Shown: positions 1 through 8,059 of the stretch, piece after piece
Numbering within the stretch: position 1 is the first letter of the stretch
Layout of the letters: each line of letters opens with the position of its first letter
Assembly (NCBI GenBank): GCA_036251875.1
Contig: CP133960.1
Coordinates: 2,710,258-2,774,257 of the forward strand
DNA length: 64,000 bases
Origin: Orbaceae bacterium lpD02
GTDB lineage: Bacteria; Pseudomonadota; Gammaproteobacteria; Enterobacterales; Orbaceae
Direction: 5' to 3'
Position numbers and translations under genes: made by a program
The notes under the pieces: generated by a model
Seen by the model: only the letters and a program-made list of their open reading frames with translations
The model's database searches: none
What the model was told of the DNA's origin: nothing

Positions 1-58
1 TCATATTTAATGATATGCTTATGTTATTATTTAAATATTGATTATGGAGTAAACAATA

Positions 59-1471
59 ATGAGTAAACCTACCCTTGATGCATTAAAAGGACGACCAGAT
101 GACGCGATATTATTAGCGGATGAAGCTAAGTATTGTTCTTTTGGTGATACCGTCCATTATGTTGAACCACCAAAGATTTTTGATGGTTGTGAAGGTAGCT
201 ACATGTTTGATCGAGAAGGTAAAGCGTACCTTGATTTACAAATGTGGTATTCGGCGTGTAACTTTGGTTATGCTAATGAACGTTTAAACAACGTCCTTAA
301 ACAACAAATTGATACCTTACCACAGTGTGCGAGCCAATACCTTCATCCGACCAAAATTGAGCTAGCTAAAACGATTGCGCAAGGCATGAAATCGCGTTTC
401 GGTACTGATGGACGTGTCCATTTTAATGTAGGGGGCTCACAGTGCATTGAAGACTCCTTAAAAGTGGTACGTAATGCAACCAATGGTAAATCGTTAATGT
501 TTGCTTTCCAAGGTGGTTATCATGGCCGAACACTAGGTGCATCGTCAATTACATCTAGTTACCGCTATCGCCGCCGCTATGGTCATTTCGGTGATCGTGC
601 GATGTTTGTTCCATTTCCGTATCCTTTCCGTCGACCTAAAGGGATGACTGCAGAAGAGTATGGCGAATATTTGGTGGCTGACTTTGCACGTTTATTTGAA
701 ACTGAATATCACGGTGTTTGGGATCCGAAAGTTGGGCAAGCAGAGTATGCTGCATTTTATGCTGAACCACTACAAGCGACTGGAGGTTATATTGTCCCTC
801 CAAAAAATTACTTTAAAGGTTTAAAGAAAGTACTCGATCAATATGGTATTTTATTCGTCGTTGATGAAATTCAAATGGGCTTTTATCGTACAGGTAAATT
901 ATGGTCAATCGAGCACTTTGATGTAAAACCAGATGTCGTAGTATTTGCTAAAGCATTAACCAATGGTTTAAATCCACTAGGTGGTTTGTGGGCACGAGAA
1001 GAGTTAATTAATCCAACGGTTTTCCCTGTAGGATCAACTCACTCAACATTTGCCTCTAACCCACTCGGCACAGCGGTTGGTTTAGAAGTATTAAAAATGA
1101 CATCTGAAAAAGATTATGAATCGATGGTTATGGATAGTGGCGCTTACTTCCTTGAAGGTTTAAAAACTTTAGAAAAACGCCACAAAGAGATCGGTGAAGT
1201 TGATGGTTTAGGTTTAGCTTTACGGGCTGAAATCTGTACTGATGACGGTTTTACAGCCAATAAGGCATTAGTCGATAAAATGGTCGATATCGGAATGTCA
1301 GGTGATCTTGATTGGAAAGGTCAAAAAATGGGATTAGTCCTTGATATTGGCGGTTATTATAAAAATGTAATCACATTTGCGCCATCTTTACACATCTCGA
1401 AAGCAGAAATTGACCAAGGAATTGAATTACTTGATCAGTTAATTACTCGTGCTAAAAAAGAGCTAGCATAA
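59..1471 (+). CDS. Class III PLP-dependent aminotransferase
   Basis: A 470-residue fold-type I aminotransferase of the ornithine/lysine/alanine-glyoxylate group. The PLP-binding lysine is Lys298 in VVFAKALTNG, preceded by the cofactor-holding VVDEIQMGF segment. The N-terminal part carries FDREGKAYLDLQ and FNVGGSQCIEDSLK, typical of the family. The start has a clear TATGGAG ribosome site 8-10 bases upstream. It is followed by a transferase gene and an arginase-fold gene on the same strand, which suggests an amino-acid or polyamine-derived substrate. The substrate cannot be read from sequence; acetylornithine, lysine and beta-amino acid specificities are all possible. Family assignment is firm, specificity unknown. 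Confidence 0.85.
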   Translation: MSKPTLDALKGRPDDAILLADEAKYCSFGDTVHYVEPPKIFDGCEGSYMFDREGKAYLDLQMWYSACNFGYANERLNNVLKQQIDTLPQCASQYLHPTKIELAKTIAQGMKSRFGTDGRVHFNVGGSQCIEDSLKVVRNATNGKSLMFAFQGGYHGRTLGASSITSSYRYRRRYGHFGDRAMFVPFPYPFRRPKGMTAEEYGEYLVADFARLFETEYHGVWDPKVGQAEYAAFYAEPLQATGGYIVPPKNYFKGLKKVLDQYGILFVVDEIQMGFYRTGKLWSIEHFDVKPDVVVFAKALTNGLNPLGGLWAREELINPTVFPVGSTHSTFASNPLGTAVGLEVLKMTSEKDYESMVMDSGAYFLEGLKTLEKRHKEIGEVDGLGLALRAEICTDDGFTANKALVDKMVDIGMSGDLDWKGQKMGLVLDIGGYYKNVITFAPSLHISKAEIDQGIELLDQLITRAKKELA

Positions 1472-1481
1472 GTTATTTATT

Positions 1482-1517
1482 CCCCTACATGCTAGTTCTA
1501 TTGCTAGCTTGTAGGGG
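1482..1517 (+). promoter_or_regulatory. Hairpin covering the ribosome site of the next gene
   Basis: CCCCTACATGCTAG pairs with CTAGCTTGTAGGGG across an 8-base loop, with one internal T-T mismatch. No T-run follows, so it is a poor intrinsic terminator. The right arm ends in AGGGG, the only Shine-Dalgarno-like run before the ATG at 1529, so the hairpin would hide it. Either translational control or transcript-end protection of the aminotransferase message is plausible. Confidence 0.5.
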
Positions 1518-1528
1518 CTAATCATATT

Positions 1529-2599
1529 ATGAAATATTTTAACCAATTAGAACCGAACGAATTAATTGCTAACTTTTTAAGCTATCCGCCTATTGATTTT
1601 GCTGCTTGGCAAGATGATAGTGGCACGCCAATGTTTTCTGCTAAATTTGATCTGCTCACTACTGCGGATGATGACCTAAAAAAGAGAGTGGTTAAGTTGC
1701 CGTTTTATCAAAACTGGCGCAAATTATTACAACCTAATACCTGCTTTATTGGCACGACAGTTTCTGAATATGCATTATTTTCTCAGCACTTAGCTGCTGA
1801 TTTATTGGCCCAGCATATTAAACAGCAGTATAGTAAAAAATTCTCATTAACCATTGTCAAAGATCTTCCTCAGCAATCGCCACTACTCGATGAAATAACC
1901 AATAATTACGCCAAAAATATTACCGAACAATTAGCCTCACTCGGATTTATTGAAGTTGAAGGGCAAGCACTTGCGTGGGTACCTATTGATTTTGACGATA
2001 TTGACGACTATTTATCACGTTTATCCCACAGTCGACGTAAAAACTTTAGGCGGAAATTAAAGCTACAAAGTCAATTAGTGGTAGAGGTTCTGTCATTGGG
2101 AGACCGTTGTTTTTTAAATCAGCAGGTACTTGACCATTATTATCAGCTTTACTTGAACGTGTTTGAACAAAGCGAAATTCACTTTGACTTATTAAGCAAA
2201 CCATTTTTTAGCCAACTACTACAAAATCAAAATACTAATGGAAAAATTTTCACGTATAGTCATCAAGGCAAACTCATCGGCTATAATATCTGTTTTGAAT
2301 ATCAAAACACATTAGTTGATAAATATATTGGTTTTGCGTACCCACAAGCACGAGAGTTTAACTTGTATTATATTAGTTGGTTTTATAATTTAGCGTATGC
2401 CAAACAAAGAGGTTTAAAAGCGTATATTGCGGGTTGGACTGACCCCGAAGTTAAAGCATCACTGGGGGCTAAATTTACCTTTACTAAACACATGGTCTAT
2501 GTCCGTAATCCGGTATTAAGAGCTATTTTAAGTAAATTAAGTAATAAATTTGAAAGTGACCGCCAGTGGCAAGATTCAATTAATGGTAAGCAATCATAG
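1529..2599 (+). CDS. GNAT/FemAB-like acyl- or aminoacyltransferase
   Basis: A 356-residue soluble protein resembling the FemAB-like/GNAT acyltransferases of PF13480 or PF04339. The basic segment LSHSRRKNFRRKLKL (about residues 165-180) followed by VFEQSEIHFDLL and GKLIGYNICFEYQNTLVDKY is typical of that fold, which transfers acyl or aminoacyl groups to an amine. The start at 1529 follows an AGGGG ribosome site that lies inside a hairpin. The gene sits between an aminotransferase and an arginase-fold gene, so an amine made by the first is a reasonable acceptor. Substrate is unknown, and family assignment rests on motif resemblance only. Confidence 0.6.
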   Translation: MKYFNQLEPNELIANFLSYPPIDFAAWQDDSGTPMFSAKFDLLTTADDDLKKRVVKLPFYQNWRKLLQPNTCFIGTTVSEYALFSQHLAADLLAQHIKQQYSKKFSLTIVKDLPQQSPLLDEITNNYAKNITEQLASLGFIEVEGQALAWVPIDFDDIDDYLSRLSHSRRKNFRRKLKLQSQLVVEVLSLGDRCFLNQQVLDHYYQLYLNVFEQSEIHFDLLSKPFFSQLLQNQNTNGKIFTYSHQGKLIGYNICFEYQNTLVDKYIGFAYPQAREFNLYYISWFYNLAYAKQRGLKAYIAGWTDPEVKASLGAKFTFTKHMVYVRNPVLRAILSKLSNKFESDRQWQDSINGKQS

Positions 2600-2606
2600 G
2601 CAATCG

Positions 2607-3497
2607 ATGAACCGACAGACGATTATATTAGATTTTGATCAAAGCGTAGGCACCATAGAAAATGCCATTAGCATTAATTTAACTGATTGGCAAGCCGCTG
2701 TTCGTTTTGGTTGTTCTAACAAAATTTTTCATCAGTTAGCAACTAGGTTACAGCACGATTTACCGTTAAGTTATGGTACGGCTATGCTCGGTAGCGGTGA
2801 TTACCACCATATTTCTTTATTGCTGATTGAGCGTTTACAGTCCTGCTATAATGCAAAAAATCCTATAGAAGTGGTAATCTTTGATAACCATCCCGATAAT
2901 ATGCGTTATCTGTTTGGCATTCACTGTGGCTCTTGGGTCAGTTATGTAGCAAAATTAGCGTTTGTGAGCCACGTACATGTACTCGGTATTACCTCCCACG
3001 ATATTGCTTTTTCTCATGCATGGGAAAATCGCTTAACCCCGCTAATTAAAAACAAGCTTACTTATTGGAGTATGGACGTTGATACTCGTTGGGCAAACAA
3101 GCTTGGTCTGGGACGAGCTTTTAAACATTTTGCCACCCCAGATGATTTAATCAGTGCGTTTTTAACTCACCAAATAAACCATTCTCAACCGGTTTATCTA
3201 TCTATTGATAAAGATGTGCTTGATAAAACAACAATCCAGACTAATTGGGATCAAGGTAGATTAAAAACAGAGCATATTTTAACTACTATTGCGGGATTAA
3301 GTAATCGAATTATCGCAAGTGATATTACAGGTGATGTTTCTAATTGGCAGCATCCGAGCCGTTTTAAACGCTTATTAAGCTTTTTGGACAAACAACCAAC
3401 TATTCCGCTTAATACGCTAAAACAGTGGCAAGCCCAACAGCATCAGGTAAATTTACAATTATTGTCGGCATTGCAAGCTCCTTGTCATTTTAGCTAG
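2607..3497 (+). CDS. Arginase/ureohydrolase-fold protein
   Basis: Ureohydrolase-like protein with degenerate versions of the three metal-binding motifs: GSGDYHH (for GGDHS), FDNHPDN (for DAHxD) and SIDKDVLD (for SxDxDxxD). The metal-binding Asp and His positions appear kept, so binuclear manganese hydrolase activity on a guanidino or related amide substrate is plausible. I chose the ATG at 2607, 7 bases after the preceding stop, with AGG just upstream; ATGs at 2550 and 2583 in the same frame would overlap the preceding gene. The third residue of the first motif differs from true arginases, so the substrate is probably not arginine. Confidence 0.65.
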   Translation: MNRQTIILDFDQSVGTIENAISINLTDWQAAVRFGCSNKIFHQLATRLQHDLPLSYGTAMLGSGDYHHISLLLIERLQSCYNAKNPIEVVIFDNHPDNMRYLFGIHCGSWVSYVAKLAFVSHVHVLGITSHDIAFSHAWENRLTPLIKNKLTYWSMDVDTRWANKLGLGRAFKHFATPDDLISAFLTHQINHSQPVYLSIDKDVLDKTTIQTNWDQGRLKTEHILTTIAGLSNRIIASDITGDVSNWQHPSRFKRLLSFLDKQPTIPLNTLKQWQAQQHQVNLQLLSALQAPCHFS

Positions 3498-3551
3498 TAG
3501 AGCTGCATTACTCACTATTTACGCCGTATTTTATTAAGGATTTTAGCGTCA

Positions 3552-3578
3552 GCGGGGCTAGTAACAAATTATCCCCGC
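3552..3578. terminator. Hairpin between convergent operons
   Basis: GCGGGG and CCCCGC form a 6-bp G+C stem around a 15-base loop in the 91-base gap between the convergent arginase-fold and DMT genes. No T-run is adjacent on either strand, so terminator function is inferred mainly from position. Confidence 0.35.
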
Positions 3579-3588
3579 CATGCAAAAC

Positions 3589-3990
3589 TTATTTACTCTC
3601 TATTTTAGTTTGCTGTTGATGAATATTTTTTTCAGCAATTGCTAAAAAAATAATACCAATGATAATTAGTGCTGCACCAATGAATCTAATGAGGGTAATA
3701 TGTTCGTTAAACACCCAAATAGATACAAACATAACAGTGACTATTTCAAGATGAGATGCGGCAAATGCCGGTCCTACTGGTGCTTTTTTTAGTAAAATCA
3801 TCCATGTGAAAAATGTACAAATATAGGCTGAAATAGCAACATAGACCAGTGGGCTGGTAAATACTCTGATAAGCCAATCGAGACTTGCTGCTAATGGTTC
3901 GGCATGTTTAGCCGTTAACTTAAAGCTCGTTTGGCCAATTGTGTCAAATAATAGTAATAAAGCAAAACCAATTAGGTAAAATTTACGCAT
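3589..3990 (-). CDS. Half-size DMT/SMR-like transporter, partner B
   Basis: A 133-residue, four-helix membrane protein of the drug/metabolite transporter superfamily, the size of SMR proteins that work as dimers. It shares FDTIGQ plus a following FK pair with the upstream gene product, so the two are paralogs and probably form a heteromeric exporter. I place the start at 3990 (MRKFYLIG) because this ATG shares its A with the TAA stop of the upstream gene (TAATG), indicating translational coupling; a longer reading begins at 4008. Last gene of the HAD-hydrolase-DMT-DMT operon. The cargo is likely the product of the neighbouring enzymes, which is inference. Confidence 0.7.
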   Translation of the reverse strand: MRKFYLIGFALLLLFDTIGQTSFKLTAKHAEPLAASLDWLIRVFTSPLVYVAISAYICTFFTWMILLKKAPVGPAFAASHLEIVTVMFVSIWVFNEHITLIRFIGAALIIIGIIFLAIAEKNIHQQQTKIESK

Positions 3991-4346
3991 TAAGATACTC
4001 CCACACAAATAACGCCCGCAGTTATAAATAACATACCAATTATACGATACTTCGTTAATAACTCTTTAAATAATAAACGCCCCATAATCATAATCGTAAT
4101 AATATTAAATGAACCGATTAAGATGCCTTGAGAAAGAGGAACCAAGGTCAAGAAAGCGAGCCAAAGCAAAAATTCAGCGATGTATGAAACTATACCGATC
4201 CAAAGCCAGTAGTTACGAAATAGATCTGACCAATAATGCCAGCCATCACGATTGCGGGGATTAATCGCGGCATATTTAAAGGCGATTTGCCCGATGGTGT
4301 CAAAAAGGACATTTAAAATCCAAAGAATAATCACTAAGGAAGACAT
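3990..4346 (-). CDS. Half-size DMT/SMR-like transporter, partner A
   Basis: A 118-residue inner-membrane protein with four predicted helices: residues about 3-20, 40-60, 68-90 and 98-117. It starts with a helix containing LNVLFDTIGQIAFKYAA, related to the start of the neighbouring partner gene. An AGGAA-type ribosome site precedes the ATG. It is 14 bases downstream of the alpha/beta hydrolase gene, so cotranscription is likely. SMR-family pairs usually export cationic or polyamine-like compounds; whether that holds here cannot be seen. Confidence 0.7.
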   Translation of the reverse strand: MSSLVIILWILNVLFDTIGQIAFKYAAINPRNRDGWHYWSDLFRNYWLWIGIVSYIAEFLLWLAFLTLVPLSQGILIGSFNIITIMIMGRLLFKELLTKYRIIGMLFITAGVICVGVS

Positions 4347-4360
4347 AATTTATTCTATTC

Positions 4361-5209
4361 CTATGGTATTTTAGTGGTGGATGATGAAGAACTAGATGAT
4401 GCAATTTGTTCAAAAAATGAAATACATTCATTAATAACTTCTTTGCGTTGCCGATCAATAGTGATTAGATGATAGCTATCATCTAAGGTGATAAATGTGG
4501 TTGGTCCGCTAACATTTTTTTCTACTAACCGTGCATTGGTTTTTATATCTGCAATATCATCATGACCGGAGTGCATAATTAGGCATGGACAGATAACTTG
4601 TGGGAGTTGTTTTTTTACTTGCTTAGCTAGAAGTTGCATTTCGGCTAAAGCGGGCAATGGATTTCCCGCCAGTCCTGCTGAGGCACTATCACCGCTTAAC
4701 ATGCTTTCAGATACGGTTGCGCGAATACGTTCATCTTTCAGCCCATAAGGTGGTTTCTCGATAAATGATTTTTTTTGGAATAGGCCTAGTTTTTTAAACA
4801 GCACCAATAAGAAGTAAAGTTTTTTTACCCAATAAGGAATACTCCAACCATCATATTTAAATGTGGCAGCCAACACGCCTACGCCTTTGATTTGTGTTGG
4901 GCGATCTGCCGCTAGTTTTAGCGCTAGCAAGCTACCCATTGAAAGTCCGGCAACAAATAAATTATCTACTTTCTGAGCGAGAAAATCAGCACTATCTTGT
5001 ACCGTTTGATACCAGTCTTGCCAAGTTGTTTGGCATAAGTCTTCTTCATTTCCACAGTGACCCGCTAATTGCATACTATAAACGGTAAATCCTACAGCAT
5101 TTAAGCCTTTTGCTAGTATACGCATTTCATTGGGGGTGCCGGTTAAACCATGAATAAGCAAAACGCCATTGTGGTTACCTGGTAACAAATAAGATGAATC
5201 TTGGATCAT
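4361..5209 (-). CDS. Alpha/beta hydrolase, carboxylesterase type
   Basis: A 282-residue hydrolase with the oxyanion segment LIHGLTGTP (residues 18-26), nucleophile elbow GLSMGS (Ser90), acid in HSGHDD (Asp217 or Asp218) and catalytic His247 in DDSYHL. The layout matches small monoglyceride-lipase or carboxylesterase (EstA/YvaK-like) proteins. There is no signal peptide, so it is cytoplasmic. The C-terminus ends in an unusual run of seven serines followed by TTKIP. It lies 9 bases behind the HAD phosphatase gene and 14 bases ahead of the DMT pair. Natural substrate unknown. Confidence 0.8.
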   Translation of the reverse strand: MIQDSSYLLPGNHNGVLLIHGLTGTPNEMRILAKGLNAVGFTVYSMQLAGHCGNEEDLCQTTWQDWYQTVQDSADFLAQKVDNLFVAGLSMGSLLALKLAADRPTQIKGVGVLAATFKYDGWSIPYWVKKLYFLLVLFKKLGLFQKKSFIEKPPYGLKDERIRATVSESMLSGDSASAGLAGNPLPALAEMQLLAKQVKKQLPQVICPCLIMHSGHDDIADIKTNARLVEKNVSGPTTFITLDDSYHLITIDRQRKEVINECISFFEQIASSSSSSSTTKIP

Positions 5210-5218
5210 AACTGGGCT

Positions 5219-5953
5219 CTATTGGTTGGTATATCTAATTGGTTGAATACTCTCTAACAAGGGTATTATATCGGCAAAATACGTAATTGGATAATGGCGA
5301 ATAGCATTTTGTAGGCAATACTGGATCAGTTTATCTTTAGCAAAAACGAGATCGACTCGGTTTGATATGCAATAGTCAGAAGCGCCATCGCCAACATAAT
5401 AGACAGTATTAAAGTGTTGACGCTGCAATTTTAAATGCTGACATTTACAGTTTCCACTCGCTTTAATACAGCCATCATTAGCATAAGGAAATTCAAGTTT
5501 CCAACTATGATTATGATCGTGTAGTAGTCGATTAGCAAAAATAGGTAAAAAATCTAGCTGATTATGTTTCAAGATAGTGTGAATAGCATAATCCAGTCCA
5601 TCACTTACGACATGAATCGCAAAATTTTTGTCTTTTGCATATTTAACAAAATCTTTAAAACTAGCGTCTATCGTAACTTGAGCTAGAACTGCATCTAATT
5701 GTTCTTGCGTCGCGTTCATTAACGCAATTTGTTTACTCATACACTCTTGAGAGCCAATAATCCCCGCTTCCCATTGCGCTTCTAACTCATCACAAGCGGC
5801 ATTACCAAAGTGGCTGAGCAGTAGATCTGTCACATCCTTTAAGCTAATGGTGCCATCAAAATCACATAAAATAATTGGGCGAGCAGATTCATCGCCATAA
5901 CGAGTGTGATTTTGAGGGAGCATATTTTTAATAATAGGAACAAAATAATTCAT
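5219..5953 (-). CDS. MtnX-like HAD-IB phosphatase
   Basis: A 244-residue haloacid dehalogenase-family phosphatase. Motif I is CDFDGT with nucleophile Asp31 and acid Asp33, motif II is VVSDG, and motif IV is GDGASD. The helical cap and the KCQHLK stretch resemble the MtnX group (2-hydroxy-3-keto-5-methylthiopentenyl-1-phosphate phosphatase) and phosphoserine phosphatases. No other methionine-salvage gene is visible nearby, so MtnX function is not supported by context. It opens the four-gene minus-strand operon and more likely dephosphorylates an intermediate of this locus. Confidence 0.75.
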   Translation of the reverse strand: MNYFVPIIKNMLPQNHTRYGDESARPIILCDFDGTISLKDVTDLLLSHFGNAACDELEAQWEAGIIGSQECMSKQIALMNATQEQLDAVLAQVTIDASFKDFVKYAKDKNFAIHVVSDGLDYAIHTILKHNQLDFLPIFANRLLHDHNHSWKLEFPYANDGCIKASGNCKCQHLKLQRQHFNTVYYVGDGASDYCISNRVDLVFAKDKLIQYCLQNAIRHYPITYFADIIPLLESIQPIRYTNQ

Positions 5954-6152
5954 GTATTTTTTATCAGCAAAGTAAAGTAAAAAGTCAGTGACTGTTTGAT
6001 AATATTGGCTATTTTATAGTACTCGGCTTCTAAATTCCATGCTTAATTTTAATAAAAGGTAATATCTATATTAGATATTAATATTGTAGAGCTCATAAAT
6101 AACAACAAAACGGTTAGGCTCGCTCAGATCTTATTAATTTGGTCGTTAACAA

Positions 6153-7547
6153 TTAAACGTTCTTTTTACGCCAAATAGTACCATTTGAGCCGTCTTCTAG
6201 TACGATATTCATCGCGTTTAATTCATCTCGTGCTTTATCGGCTAGGCGCCAATTTTTACTCGCGCGAGCATCATTACGTTGTTTAATTAAAGCCTCAATT
6301 TTGGCTACATCAGTATCGTTTTGATGATCGCTTTGCAAAAACTCAATAGGATCTTGCTCAAGCAATCCAAGTACCGAGGCCAAATAGCGTAATTCTGCTG
6401 CTAGCGCATTAACTAACACGGTATCGCTATCTGCTTTGGCTTTATTTATTTCTCGAGCTAAGTCAAATAAGACAGAATACGCTTCTGGCGTGTTAAAATC
6501 ATCGTTCATTGCTTCGCAAAAACGGCGGTAATAGTCACTATTTGGTGTGGTATGAGGCGTTAACCGATCCGTATCACGTAGGGCAGTGTATAAGCGTTCT
6601 AGTGCTAAGCGAGCCTGTTTTAGATTATCTTCACTATAATTGAGTTGACTACGATAGTGACCAGATAATAAAAAGTAACGCACTGTTTGCGCATCATAAT
6701 ATTTTAAAACATCACGAATAGTAAAAAAATTACCCAGTGATTTTGACATTTTTTCTTGGTCAACCATCACCATGCCCGAGTGCATCCAATAGTTAACATA
6801 CTCACCATTATGCGCACAGGTTGATTGGGCAATTTCATTTTCATGATGAGGAAACATTAAATCCGAACCGCCACCATGGATATCAAAATGTTGGCCTAAT
6901 TCATGACAATTCATCGCTGAACACTCTATATGCCAACCAGGTCGACCTTTTCCCCAAGGGGAATCCCAATTAGGTTCATTAGGTTTTGACATTTTCCATA
7001 AGACAAAATCGATAGGATTACGCTTAACATCAACCACATCAACTCTTGCACCGGCTTGTAGTTGTTCTAAGTTTTGCCTTGATAAAATACCATAAGATGG
7101 GTCGCTATCGACAGAAAACATGACATCACCATTATCGGCAATATAGGCATGATTTTTCTTGAGCAATTTATCAACTATTTCGATAATTTGTGGTATATGG
7201 TGTGTTGCCCGTGGCTCTTTATCTGGGCGTTTAATATTAAGCGCATCAAAATCAACATACATCTCATTTAGCATACGCTGTGTTAGATCATCGCAGCTTT
7301 CGCCGTTTTCTAGTGCGCGTTTAATAATTTTATCATCAACATCAGTAACATTACGGACGTAAGTAAGCTGATAGCCTAAAAAACGTAGGTAACGAGTAAT
7401 GACATCAAACGCAACGAAGGTACGCCCGTGACCAATATGACATAAATCATAAATAGTAATGCCACAAACATACATACCAACTTTATTTGCATGAATGGGT
7501 TTAAACAGCTCTTTTTCTCGCGTTAATGTATTGAAAATTTTCAACAT
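6153..7547 (-). CDS. cysS: Cysteinyl-tRNA synthetase
   Basis: Class I aminoacyl-tRNA synthetase charging tRNA-Cys. The HIGH motif is at residues 37-40 in CHIGHGRTF and the KMSKS loop reads [10 protein letters not shown] near residue 265. Zinc-binding residues are visible as YVCGIT, ECSAMNC and HHENEIAQ. The 464-residue length is within a few residues of the E. coli enzyme. The ribosome site before the ATG is weak. It stands alone, with about 200 bases on its 3' side containing no gene. Confidence 0.97.
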   Translation of the reverse strand: MLKIFNTLTREKELFKPIHANKVGMYVCGITIYDLCHIGHGRTFVAFDVITRYLRFLGYQLTYVRNVTDVDDKIIKRALENGESCDDLTQRMLNEMYVDFDALNIKRPDKEPRATHHIPQIIEIVDKLLKKNHAYIADNGDVMFSVDSDPSYGILSRQNLEQLQAGARVDVVDVKRNPIDFVLWKMSKPNEPNWDSPWGKGRPGWHIECSAMNCHELGQHFDIHGGGSDLMFPHHENEIAQSTCAHNGEYVNYWMHSGMVMVDQEKMSKSLGNFFTIRDVLKYYDAQTVRYFLLSGHYRSQLNYSEDNLKQARLALERLYTALRDTDRLTPHTTPNSDYYRRFCEAMNDDFNTPEAYSVLFDLAREINKAKADSDTVLVNALAAELRYLASVLGLLEQDPIEFLQSDHQNDTDVAKIEALIKQRNDARASKNWRLADKARDELNAMNIVLEDGSNGTIWRKKNV

Positions 7548-7658
7548 TACTATCTACTTAGTATATTAGGTTCGAATTAGCCATTAATATAACAAAAATT
7601 TACGTTAGATTAAATTACTTAAGCGTTTTAATTGGTGAAAAAATGATAAAAATAGATA

Positions 7659-7676
7659 GCCCGAACTTAGTCGGGC
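7659..7676 (-). terminator. Intrinsic terminator of the GlsB-family gene
   Basis: On the minus strand GCCCGA and TCGGGC form a 6-bp stem around CTAAGT, followed by TATCTATTTTTATC. It starts 8 bases after the stop of the small membrane protein gene. Confidence 0.65.
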
Positions 7677-7683
7677 AAGCGGA

Positions 7684-7929
7684 TTACTTTCTTAGTAAAC
7701 GATAGAGGAAGATTAATAAAATAGCACCTAGCACCGCAATAATTAAACTTGGTAGATTAAAACCAGTAACGCTGCCCCAACCGAAAAAAGTACTAATATA
7801 GCCACCGATCAGTGCACCAGCAATACCTAAAATTATTGTTGTGATCACACCAACGCCGCCAACTGGCATAAAAAATCTCGCCAACCATCCTGCAATTAAA
7901 CCAAGAACTACCCAACTTAAAATACCCAT
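7684..7929 (-). CDS. GlsB/YeaQ/YmgE family small membrane protein
   Basis: An 81-residue protein with three predicted transmembrane helices and the glycine-rich pattern of the transglycosylase-associated (Tag) family, including GLIAGWLARFFMP, TIILGIAGALIGGYIS and IAVLGAILLIFLYR. It matches remembered E. coli YeaQ along its length. These proteins are induced under acid or stationary-phase stress in enterics, but their biochemical role is not established. A good AAGGAAAATATT ribosome site precedes the ATG, and it is a single-gene unit with its own terminator. Confidence 0.9.
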   Translation of the reverse strand: MGILSWVVLGLIAGWLARFFMPVGGVGVITTIILGIAGALIGGYISTFFGWGSVTGFNLPSLIIAVLGAILLIFLYRLLRK

Positions 7930-8059
7930 AATATTTTCCTTATCACTAAAATAAATTGTTATTATATTGATATAAAAGGAAAAAACAACCCATGTTGGTA
8001 TTTATTGCAATAGAACAAATCAATTAATCAATGAGCATTTTCCCATTAATTTAATTTTA

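Noticed and set aside
5219-5953. True MtnX of methionine salvage
   Set aside because: No mtnA, mtnB, mtnW or related genes are nearby; only the fold and motifs are supported.
7569-7580. GGTTCGAATT resembles a tRNA T-loop
   Set aside because: No acceptor stem, D-loop or anticodon arm can be built around it.
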